64,000 bases of DNA, from the NCBI RefSeq assembly GCF_029223485.1, contig NZ_JARHTP010000010.1:186001-250000 (forward strand). Reading direction: 5' to 3'. Origin of the DNA: Streptomyces coacervatus. GTDB taxonomy: Bacteria > Actinomycetota > Actinomycetes > Streptomycetales > Streptomycetaceae. Made by a program: the position numbers and the translations under genes. The notes beneath the pieces were generated by a model that worked only from the letters and a program-made list of their open reading frames with translations, was not told the DNA's origin and searched no databases. Positions 48,833 through 55,907 of this stretch are shown in pieces (the stretch's first letter is position 1; the number at the start of each line of letters is the position of its first letter).

Positions 48833-49705
48833 GTGGTCCGTGTCGCACTCGCCACCTACGACCCCGGCACGAAGCCGAGCAAGGACCGCGATCTTCCCGT
48901 GCTGGTGCAGGCGCTGCGGGACGCCGGGGCCGATGCCGTCGCGCTGCCCTGGGACGACGCCGGCACCGACTGGAGCGGGTTCGATCTTGTCGTCATCCGG
49001 TCGACCTGGGACTACAGCTGGCGGGCGGACGAATTCGTGGCCTGGGCGGAGAAGTGTGCGTCCGTCACCCGGCTCGCCAATCCGGCGTCGGTCGTGCGCT
49101 GGAACACCGACAAGCGGTACCTCGGCGAACTGGCGGAGGCGGGAGTCCCCGCCGTCCCCACCCGGTATCTCGCACCCGGCGACGCGCCCGCCCTCCCCGA
49201 GGACCACGAGTACGTCGTCAAGCCGACCTCGGGCGCGGGCGCCCGGTACGCCGCCCGCTACACACCGGGCGACCGCGACACGGCCGTACGGCACCTCGCG
49301 CGCATGCACGAGGAGGGGCTGACCGCGATGGTCCAGCCGTATCTGGCCGGCATCGACGTCAGCGGCGAGCGGGCCCTGCAGTTCTTCGGCGGCCGCTTCC
49401 TGCACGCCAGCCGGAAGGGCGCCGTGCTGGCGCCGGGCACGGCCTACGACCACGACAAGGTGGCCCACCCGGACCTGGTGCCGTGGACCCCGACCCCGGC
49501 CGAACTCGCCGTCGCGGAGCGCGCGTTGGCCGCCGTACCGGATGCACCGGAGCTGCTGTACGCGCGCGTGGACCTCGTCGACGGGGAGGACGGACAGCCG
49601 CGGCTGATGGAGCTGGAGCTGGTCGAGCCGAATCTGTTTCTCGATCTGCATCGCGGGTCGGTGGCGGTGGTGGTGGAGGCGATCCTCGCCGCTGCCGGCG
49701 GCTGA
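48833..49705 (+). CDS. ATP-grasp domain protein
   Basis: 290 residues from GTG 48833, 5 nt after CCGGAGG. Start VRVALATYDPGTKPSKDRDL; pre-ATP-grasp region to about residue 95 (WDYSWRADEFVAWAE, NTDKRYLGELAEAGVPAVPT); ATP-binding lysine in YVVKPTSGAGARYAARY; VQPYLAGIDVSGERALQFFG; C-terminal metal ligands in RLMELELVEPNLFLDL. Resembles RimK-like amide-bond or glutathione-synthetase-like ligases of actinomycetes. Substrates unknown. It faces away from the MerR-PP2C gene and could be controlled from the shared region. Confidence 0.88.
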   Translation: MVRVALATYDPGTKPSKDRDLPVLVQALRDAGADAVALPWDDAGTDWSGFDLVVIRSTWDYSWRADEFVAWAEKCASVTRLANPASVVRWNTDKRYLGELAEAGVPAVPTRYLAPGDAPALPEDHEYVVKPTSGAGARYAARYTPGDRDTAVRHLARMHEEGLTAMVQPYLAGIDVSGERALQFFGGRFLHASRKGAVLAPGTAYDHDKVAHPDLVPWTPTPAELAVAERALAAVPDAPELLYARVDLVDGEDGQPRLMELELVEPNLFLDLHRGSVAVVVEAILAAAGG

Positions 49706-49756
49706 CCGCCGCCCGCCGGGCAGGCAGGTGCCGGGACTGATCTGTGGTGTCGGAGG

Positions 49757-49798
49757 GCTGTCGGTCGGGTGTCGGGAGCTGTCGGTCGAGTGTCGGTG
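49757..49798 (+). repeat. 21-bp tandem repeat upstream of the monooxygenase gene
   Basis: Two 21-bp units that begin GCTGTCGGTCG and continue GTGTCGG, with TGTCGG spaced about every 10-11 bp and further degenerate copies on both sides (49744-49808). The helical-turn spacing of TGTCGG could make an operator. Confidence 0.7.
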
Positions 49799-49881
49799 GC
49801 TCGTCGGTGGGGGCTGGGACCTTTGCCGGACATGGTCGGCCGGAGTTCACCGGGCGGCCCGATTCCCAAGGAGCCACCATC

Positions 49882-51012
49882 ATGAACAGCCCTGTCACGA
49901 TCATCGGCGCCGGACTCGGCGGCCTCACCCTTGCCCGCGTCCTGCACGTCCACGGAATCCCGGCCACCGTTTACGAGGCGGAGCCCTCCCCGGCGGCGCG
50001 TACGCAGGGCGGGATGCTCGACATCCACGACTACAACGGGCAGCTCGCCCTCCGGGCGGCCGGTCTGATGGACGAGTTCCGCGCCATCGTCCTGGAGGGC
50101 CGCGAGGCGATGCGGATCCTCGACCCGGACGGGAACGTCCTGTTCGACAAGGCCGACGACGGCACGGGCGGGCGCCCCGAGGCGATGCGCGGCGAGCTGC
50201 GGCAGATGCTGATCGACTCGCTCCCGGCCGGCACCGTCCGGTGGGGGCACAAGGCCGCCGAGGTCCGTGCCCTCGGCGAGGACCGCCACGAGGTGGCCTT
50301 CGCTGACGGCACCACCGTCGTCACAAGCCTGCTGGTCGGCGCGGACGGTGCGTGGTCACGGGTCCGGCCGTTGCTCTCCGACGCTGTGCCCTCGTACGCC
50401 GGTACGTCGTTCGTCGAGACCTATCTGTTCGACGCCGACACCCGGCACCCCGCCGCCGCGAAGGCGGTCGGCGGCGGGATGATGATCGCGCCCTCGCCGG
50501 GCAAGGAGATCTTCGCTCACCGGGAGAGCGGCGACACCCTGCACATGTACGTGGCGCTGTCCAGGCCGCAGGACTGGTTCGCCGCCATCGACTTCACCGA
50601 CGCCGCCGCGGCGACCGCGCGGATAGCGGCGGAGTTCGAGGGCTGGGCGCCGGAACTCACCGCGCTGATCACCGACAGCGACACCCCGCCGGTCCTGCGT
50701 CCGCATTACGCCCTGCCGACCGGGCACCGGTGGGACCGGGTGCCGGGGGTGACGCTGCTCGGCGACGCGGCCCACCTCACGGCCCCGAACGGCGAAGGCG
50801 CCAACCTCGCCATGCTCGACGGCGCCGAACTCGGCGAGGCCCTCGCCCGGCACCCCGACGACACCGAGGCCGCGCTCGCCGAGTACGAGCGGGCCATGTT
50901 CCCCCGCAGCGCCGAGGCCGCCACCTTCGACGGCGCCGAGGTCCTGGGGATCGACTCCGACGACAACACAGCCCAACGCCTGATCAACATGTTCGCCGAT
51001 AACAGCCGATAA
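49882..51012 (+). CDS. FAD-dependent aromatic monooxygenase (TetX/PHBH-like)
   Basis: 376 residues, ATG with AAGGAG 9 nt upstream. FAD-binding VTIIGAGLGGLTLARVL, substrate-side RTQGGMLDIHDYNGQLAL (the GGMLDIH pattern of TetX-like proteins), NADPH/FAD DG motif LLVGADGAWSRVRPLL, and GD motif VTLLGDAAHLTAPNGEGANLA. Hydroxylates an aromatic or polyketide-type substrate with NAD(P)H and O2. TetX relatives inactivate tetracyclines, but Streptomyces members vary, so drug resistance is only one possibility. The last codons lie in a 10-bp tandem repeat that sets the stop. Confidence 0.9.
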   Translation: MNSPVTIIGAGLGGLTLARVLHVHGIPATVYEAEPSPAARTQGGMLDIHDYNGQLALRAAGLMDEFRAIVLEGREAMRILDPDGNVLFDKADDGTGGRPEAMRGELRQMLIDSLPAGTVRWGHKAAEVRALGEDRHEVAFADGTTVVTSLLVGADGAWSRVRPLLSDAVPSYAGTSFVETYLFDADTRHPAAAKAVGGGMMIAPSPGKEIFAHRESGDTLHMYVALSRPQDWFAAIDFTDAAAATARIAAEFEGWAPELTALITDSDTPPVLRPHYALPTGHRWDRVPGVTLLGDAAHLTAPNGEGANLAMLDGAELGEALARHPDDTEAALAEYERAMFPRSAEAATFDGAEVLGIDSDDNTAQRLINMFADNSR

Positions 51013-51030
51013 CAGCCGGTAACGGCCGAT
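51001..51030 (+). repeat. 10-bp tandem repeat across the monooxygenase stop codon
   Basis: AACAGCCGAT, AACAGCCGGT, AACGGCCGAT in a row; the TAA stop (51010-51012) falls at the first junction. Slippage here would change only the C-terminal residues. A GGCTAC triplication follows at about 51057-51075. Confidence 0.8.
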
Positions 51031-51078
51031 AAGTCGCCGCTCAAGCCCCGAAGACTTCGGCTACGGCTACGGCTACTG

Positions 51079-51702
51079 CTATGGCTCGGACCGCCCGTCC
51101 TGACGGGCAACCCGCTGCAGCAGCCCCCACGTGAACTCCGCGGCCACCTGCCGCCGCACCCCGTCCGCATCCGGAGCCGTGAACGCCAGCCCCCACCGTG
51201 TAGGTGCCGTCCCCTCCAACGGTCGGGCGGGCGCGAAGGCGCGGGCCGTCTCGTCGACCGTGCAGGACCAAGGGGTGAGGTCGGCGAGGGTCTTCAGGAC
51301 CGGTGCCTCGGCTCCTGGGGCGCGGATCAGCCACTCGTTCCAGACGGCGCCGTTCGGGGCGAGGAGTACCTCGAAGCGGAGGTCGGGCCAGAGGGGGACG
51401 GGCCAGAGCAGGGCCTCGCAGTCCAGGTCGCCGATCTTGCGAGCGATGACCGACTCGGGGGCACCGAGGACGGATCGGTAACGGGAGGCGGCCGCACGGG
51501 AGCGCGGGGAGTGGAGCATGGCCTGCCAGCGCTTGTTGGCTTCTCTCATGTCGGCGATGGAGACGCCCAGTTGGCGGCGGGCGTCCTCCACCAGGTCCGG
51601 GTTGTGGTCGGCCATGCGGCGCAGCAGGACCAGCTGGAAGTCGAGGGGGGTGAACGGGCTAGCGGGGCGCTTGGCGGACGGCGTGGGAACCATGGGCACC
51701 AT
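51079..51702 (-). CDS. Hypothetical protein
   Basis: 207 residues from ATG 51702 (GGGTGGG upstream); ATG 51693 is an alternative. N-terminus PSAKRPASPFTPLDFQLVLL, then helical RMADHNPDLVEDARRQLGVS; the C-terminal part is mixed, with FEVLLAPNGAVWNEWLIRAP, LTPWSCTVDETARAFAPA and RWGLAFTAPDADGVRRQVAA. No signal peptide and no family recognised. Its start overlaps the 3' end of the FkbM gene by 44 bp, so it is probably the last gene of the long leftward operon. Confidence 0.7.
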   Translation of the reverse strand: MVPMVPTPSAKRPASPFTPLDFQLVLLRRMADHNPDLVEDARRQLGVSIADMREANKRWQAMLHSPRSRAAASRYRSVLGAPESVIARKIGDLDCEALLWPVPLWPDLRFEVLLAPNGAVWNEWLIRAPGAEAPVLKTLADLTPWSCTVDETARAFAPARPLEGTAPTRWGLAFTAPDADGVRRQVAAEFTWGLLQRVARQDGRSEP

Positions 51703-52498
51703 GGTCGCCCACCCCACTGACACCCGGGTGGCGGCCGTCCGGGAGGAAGAGGACGGAGTTGACGTAGCGGGGGTGCTTGCGGAAGGGCAGGACGCGGCCC
51801 AGCAGGCCCTGGGTGGCGACGTGCGAGGCGCTCGCCTGGTGGGCCTCCAAGGGGAACTTCGCAAGGGGCACCCAGCTGTCGCCGGGCAGTACCCAGCCGT
51901 CGTAGCGGAGGAGGGAGAGATAGGTGATGACGGGGGTGATCGTCTGAATCCTGGACTCCAGTTCGATGAAGAGGGCCGGGCGGTCCCGGGCCAGCAGGCC
52001 CGTTGCGCCGCGGAGCACCGCGAGCTCGTTGCCGTCCACGTCGATCTTGATGAAGCCGACGTCCTGGAGGGCGAGTTCGTCGAGGGTGACGCAGGGGACG
52101 TACAGGGCCCGGGCGTGGATGTCGCGGCGGACCAGGGAGGACACTCCCCGGTCGCCCGCGTCGTCCGGCGGGAGCCACAGGCGGGCCGTGCCGGGGCGGT
52201 CCGAGGCGGCGGCCTGGACGACGCGGACGTTCGGCGGCGCGGCGGAGGTGAGGAGGCGGGCCAGGTGGGGGACCGGTTCCACGGTCACCACCTGGTGGGC
52301 ACGGGTGGCCAGGCGCCGTGTCCATGGGCCGTACCAGCCGCCGACGTCCACGGCGGTGCCGCAGCCGGGAGGGCAGAGGTCGGGCAGCCGGGCCAGCTCG
52401 GGCTCGAAGCGCGGGTAGACCGCCCGGGCGGCGGCGGCCACCAGGCGGGTGGGGAGGAAGGGGGCCAGGCGGGCGGCCAGGGTGCGGGGTGGAGTCAT
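51659..52498 (-). CDS. FkbM-family SAM methyltransferase
   Basis: 279 residues. Rossmann methyltransferase: motif I TAVDVGGWYGPWTRRLATRA, VVTVEPVPHLARLL, and the FkbM hallmark VPCVTLDELALQDVGFIKID with DVDGNELAVLRGATGLLARD, then PALFIELESR. Members O-methylate sugars and natural products. Ends with a tail unlike the family (PDGRHPGVSGVGDHGAHG), where the frame overlaps the next gene. Two bases after the Trm112-like gene; in the surface-glycan operon it likely methylates a sugar residue. Confidence 0.88.
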   Translation of the reverse strand: MTPPRTLAARLAPFLPTRLVAAAARAVYPRFEPELARLPDLCPPGCGTAVDVGGWYGPWTRRLATRAHQVVTVEPVPHLARLLTSAAPPNVRVVQAAASDRPGTARLWLPPDDAGDRGVSSLVRRDIHARALYVPCVTLDELALQDVGFIKIDVDGNELAVLRGATGLLARDRPALFIELESRIQTITPVITYLSLLRYDGWVLPGDSWVPLAKFPLEAHQASASHVATQGLLGRVLPFRKHPRYVNSVLFLPDGRHPGVSGVGDHGAHGSHAVRQAPR

Positions 52499-52500
52499 GG

Positions 52501-52725
52501 TCACTGGGCCATCCGCTTGAGCAACGCCTCGTGTTCGTCGTCCGTCACCTGCTCCCCGGACGACGGCAGCAGCTGCGGGATGCCGTCGACGATCGGGTAA
52601 CGGCGGTGCAGGCGCGGGTTGTACAGGGCCTCCGGGGCCGCCGGGCCGCCCGGCTTGAGGAGGTGCAGCGGGCCCTTGTCGAGCGGGCACGCCAGGATCC
52701 GCAGCAGCGGGTCGTCGGGGTTCAT
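52501..52725 (-). CDS. Trm112-like small protein
   Basis: 74 residues: LLRILACPLDKGPLHLLKPG and RRYPIVDGIPQLLPSSGEQV are diagnostic of Trm112/UPF0434 proteins. Family members act as small partners that activate or stabilise methyltransferases; here only one Cys remains of the usual zinc set. ATG overlaps the DMT transporter stop (ATGA), and the FkbM gene follows after 2 bp, so it may serve that methyltransferase. Confidence 0.9.
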   Translation of the reverse strand: MNPDDPLLRILACPLDKGPLHLLKPGGPAAPEALYNPRLHRRYPIVDGIPQLLPSSGEQVTDDEHEALLKRMAQ

Positions 52726-53663
52726 GGAGGTGTCAACTCCTTGGTGGCAATGGGGGGTTGGGGAGGTGCCTGGGGTGCGGGCCGGTCGTGCTTGGGCATC
52801 ACAAGCAGGACGGAGACGGCCAGGACCGTCCCCGCCAGGCGCAGGGCGAGCCGCAGCGGGTCGTGCGGGAGCGCCTCGCCGAAGGAGAGGGTGCCGAGTA
52901 CGGCCGTGTAGAGGCAGGTCACCGTCGTGCACACCGGCACGATCAGCGAGGCCCGGCAGCGCTGCAGCGCCGCCTGCGACATGACCAGGCCGAATGCGCC
53001 GGTGAAGAGGAGGAGGTAGGGGTACGGGGACTTGAGCAGGTGGACCACCGCACCGACCGGCCCGCTTGTCGTCAGGTAGCTCGACACGCCCTTGATGGCG
53101 AGCGAGCTGACCCCGTAGAGCAGGCCGACCGCCACCCCGTACTCCACGCCCGTGGTCGGTGCCCGGTGCCGGTGCTTGGTGCGGCGCTCGGCGGCCCCGT
53201 AGAGCCACACCCCGCCCGCCAGGGACGGCACGCACACCAGCAGGATCAGCGGATACGGCGCGCTGCGGCTGACCGTGTCCGCGCCTGCACCGGCCTCCTT
53301 CAGCGACAGCACCACCATCAGTAGCGCGCCGAGGATCGCACCGAGCGCGTACCGCTCCCGGCCGGTCGTCTCCTCGCCCAGCAGCCGGGCCGACAGCAGG
53401 ACGAGCAGCACCAGGCCGGAGACGAAGATGCCCTGGGCGGCGGCGATCGGCAGGGTGCGGTAGACGACGAGCTGTGCGCCGAAGCCGGAGGCCAGGGCGA
53501 GGGAGCCGCCGATCCACAGCGGGCTGCCCAGCACCAGCCGCAGCAGCCGGGCGGGTTGACGGATCGTCACCTCGGGAAGGGAGGTGAGCGCCCGTTTCTC
53601 CAGGACGAAACCGAGGCTGTACAGGGTGTTCGCCACCAGGGCTGCGACCACTCCCCACCACAT
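52722..53663 (-). CDS. DMT-superfamily membrane transporter (EamA/small-multidrug-like)
   Basis: 313 residues, about ten hydrophobic helices; starts WWGVVAALVANTLYSLGFVL, with FEKRALTSLP-like loop, AAAQGIFVSGLVLLVLLSARLLG and ALQRCRASLIVPVCTTVTCLY. The two-fold repeat of five helices fits DMT carriers. In this operon it may export or flip a lipid or nucleotide-sugar-linked intermediate, by analogy to EamA/ArnE-type proteins; direct evidence is lacking. ATGA overlap with the Trm112-like gene and 13-bp spacing from the upstream methyltransferase. Confidence 0.85.
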   Translation of the reverse strand: MWWGVVAALVANTLYSLGFVLEKRALTSLPEVTIRQPARLLRLVLGSPLWIGGSLALASGFGAQLVVYRTLPIAAAQGIFVSGLVLLVLLSARLLGEETTGRERYALGAILGALLMVVLSLKEAGAGADTVSRSAPYPLILLVCVPSLAGGVWLYGAAERRTKHRHRAPTTGVEYGVAVGLLYGVSSLAIKGVSSYLTTSGPVGAVVHLLKSPYPYLLLFTGAFGLVMSQAALQRCRASLIVPVCTTVTCLYTAVLGTLSFGEALPHDPLRLALRLAGTVLAVSVLLVMPKHDRPAPQAPPQPPIATKELTPP

Positions 53664-53676
53664 GGTGTGCCCCCCT

Positions 53677-54435
53677 CTACGTCTTTGTCTTTCGCGCGTG
53701 CAGGAGAAGGATCGAGGCGAGCGACGGTCTGGAGCAGGCCAGCCGGTCGAGGGGGCGGAGGGGGCGGGGTACGCCGTGGAAGGGGGCGCCCTTGACGTCC
53801 ACGATCTCGAAACCGGACGCGGCGACGAACTCCCGTAGCGCACGGGCGGTGTAGAGCCGCAGATGTCCTACGACCTCCGTGCCCGGCCTGCCGTGGATCG
53901 CCCGCAGGCTGACCTCGGAGAAGACGGGCTGTACGCCGGCCAGCAGCAGGGCGCGGTTGTACCAGGCGGCCAGGTTCGGGGTGGAGAGCATGAGGTGGCC
54001 GCCCGGGCGCAGGATGCGGCGGATCTCGTCGAGCGCCGCGTCCGGGTCGACCAGGTGCTCGATGACCTCGCTGAACAGCACGGCGTCGGCGGAGGCGGCC
54101 CGGAACGGGAGCCCGCCGCCGGTGAGTTCGCCGCGGATGGCGTACGACAGGTGGGTGCGGGCCCGTTTCAGGGCGTCCTGGGACCAGTCGACGCCGATGA
54201 TGCGGTGGCCGGGGAGCAGGGGGGCCGCGGTGGCGGCCGCGGTGCCGTCGCCGCAGCCGATGTCGAGGATGGTGCGGGGCGTGCCGGTGGCGGGGCCGAG
54301 GGCGGCGGCCAGCATGCGGGCCTGGCGGAGGCTGCGGGGGGTGCCGGAGGCGACGGGGACGGAGGGGTCCTCGTAGAAGTCGCGCAGGTCGGGGTGGTGT
54401 GCGGGGGCGGTGGTGGGGGTGGAGGTCGCGTTCAC
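53677..54435 (-). CDS. Class I SAM-dependent methyltransferase
   Basis: 252 residues, GTG start coupled to the upstream stop (GTGA). Motif I TILDIGCGDGTAAATAAPLL, IGVDWSQDALKRA, SADAVLFSEVIEHLVDPDAA, RILRPGGHLMLSTPN and YTARALREFVAASGFEIVDV form the UbiE/Methyltransf_11 pattern. Likely methylates a small molecule or lipid-linked sugar in the surface-glycan operon. Confidence 0.9.
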   Translation of the reverse strand: MNATSTPTTAPAHHPDLRDFYEDPSVPVASGTPRSLRQARMLAAALGPATGTPRTILDIGCGDGTAAATAAPLLPGHRIIGVDWSQDALKRARTHLSYAIRGELTGGGLPFRAASADAVLFSEVIEHLVDPDAALDEIRRILRPGGHLMLSTPNLAAWYNRALLLAGVQPVFSEVSLRAIHGRPGTEVVGHLRLYTARALREFVAASGFEIVDVKGAPFHGVPRPLRPLDRLACSRPSLASILLLHARKTKT

Positions 54436-55907
54436 GGGGTCACCTCCGTGGCGTGCAGATAGTGCTCGAACAGGTCGCGGAGGTGCGCGCCGTCGCCGTG
54501 GCTGAGCAGGGCGCGGGACCAGCGCAGGGCGAGGTGCAGGCGGCCCGCGGTGGAAGCGGTGGTGACGGTGAGACCGCGGGGCATACGGGCCGGGGCCGAG
54601 AACCAGACCGCGTGCGCGCGGCCCGCCTCCTCGCCGAAGTCCAGGGAGTACGGGATGCGGCCGATGTTGCTGAGGAGTGTGGTCGAGGTCCAGGGCGCGG
54701 CGGCTCTGCGCAGGCCGCGGGTGAGGGCGGCTCGCCAGGCTACGGGGGTGAGGGGCGCCGTGAGGAGCGCGGCTCCGTGGCCCAGTTGGGGGCGGGGGAG
54801 GGATTTCAGGGCTCGGGTGCGGGTTGCCGTGCGGCGCAGGAGGGCGGGCATGTCGGTGGGGGTGTGTGCCTCCAACTCCCTTGGGGAGAAGGGGACTTCT
54901 ACCAGGCGGGTGCCGTTGCCTATCGGCATGGTGGTGTCTCGGGGGCGGTCATCGACCGGCATGGTGATGCGGAGGGGGCGGGGGGGTGCGCCGTGTTCTC
55001 TGTTCCAGTGGGTGAGGGTGAGGGCGGTGGTGACCATGAGTTGGTCGTTGACCGTGTAGGGGGAGCCCTTGGGGCGGTGGGGGAGGGGGAGTTCGGTGAC
55101 CAGCAGGCCGTTGCCGGGGGAGGGTTCTGGGGTGCCGGGGGCCACCCTTGCGGGTGGGGACCAATTGGAGGGGGTGTCCTCGGGGGCTTGGGGGGTGTCG
55201 GGGGTGCGGATGGGGGGTGCCGTGGGGGAGTTGTTCTTGCCGCCGTAGATTTCGGCCGCGGTGGCCAGGACGCGGAGGCAGGCTGGGCCGTCGAGGGCTG
55301 TGTGGTTGATGGTGAGGAAGAGGACGGTGCCTTTGGCTGTTCCGGAGTTGGGGGTGGGCGTGGGGGTGGGGGTCGCTCGCCGGCGCTGGCCGGGTGCCGC
55401 TGCGCCCACCCGTGCCGCCCCAGCGGCACGACTGCCCGCAGCTAGGGCGGCTGCGGTGGCTGAGCCGACCGCATCCGTTGCCTCGCTGCCCTCCGCCGGG
55501 CCCGCCCCCTCCACCACCTCCAGTCGTATCGGCGGGGACAAGGTCAGTGGCGGTGCAGTCGTCAGGGCTCGTGTCCTCGCGTCCCGCAGTGCGTCCGGCC
55601 CCGCCGCCGGGAAGCTGACCACCTCCACGTCCGGCTCCGCCGTCAGCTCCCACTCGTAGCGTCGTCGGTACCAGTGGCCGGAGGCCTCGCGCATCAGGAT
55701 GCGGGGATGGCGGCGCAGGGCCTCCACAAAGGCCGTCCGGAGCCGGTCCCTGTCCAGTTGCCCTGGCAGGTGGACCTCGATGTGAACCGTCTCCGGCTCC
55801 TCCTCTTGGAGGCAGTGGCGGGCGACCTCGTCGACGACGGGGAAGGGGATACGGGCCGGCGGTCGGGGCGGGCCGTCGGCGCGGGCGGGGTGTTCGAGTG
55901 CGGTCAC
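54432..55907 (-). CDS. Condensation-domain/PapA-like acyltransferase, repeat inserted near the active site
   Basis: 491 residues, GTG start coupled to the AftD-like stop (GTGA). CoA-dependent acyltransferase fold: N-terminal PFPVVDEVARHCLQEEEPE, active-site NHTALDG at 201-207 (condensation HHxxxDG with the first His replaced by Asn, the second His and Asp kept), and C-terminal DFGEE-like SLDFGEEAGRAHAVWFSAPA with the structural Asp. Residues about 137-190 are a low-complexity loop; 155-172 come from a family B repeat, directly before the strand leading to the active site. In mycobacteria PapA proteins of this fold acylate surface glycolipids. The context with an AftD-like enzyme suggests acylation of a glycan. 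Confidence 0.82.
   Translation of the reverse strand: MTALEHPARADGPPRPPARIPFPVVDEVARHCLQEEEPETVHIEVHLPGQLDRDRLRTAFVEALRRHPRILMREASGHWYRRRYEWELTAEPDVEVVSFPAAGPDALRDARTRALTTAPPLTLSPPIRLEVVEGAGPAEGSEATDAVGSATAAALAAGSRAAGAARVGAAAPGQRRRATPTPTPTPNSGTAKGTVLFLTINHTALDGPACLRVLATAAEIYGGKNNSPTAPPIRTPDTPQAPEDTPSNWSPPARVAPGTPEPSPGNGLLVTELPLPHRPKGSPYTVNDQLMVTTALTLTHWNREHGAPPRPLRITMPVDDRPRDTTMPIGNGTRLVEVPFSPRELEAHTPTDMPALLRRTATRTRALKSLPRPQLGHGAALLTAPLTPVAWRAALTRGLRRAAAPWTSTTLLSNIGRIPYSLDFGEEAGRAHAVWFSAPARMPRGLTVTTASTAGRLHLALRWSRALLSHGDGAHLRDLFEHYLHATEVTP
55393..55444 (-). repeat. Family B repeat, copy 3, inside the acyltransferase gene
   Basis: Nearly identical to the copy at 45374 and in the same orientation, from GGTGCCGCTGCGCCCACC to CCCGCAGCTA. 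Both encode the same peptide frame (AAGSRAAGAARVGAAAP). Confidence 0.9.
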
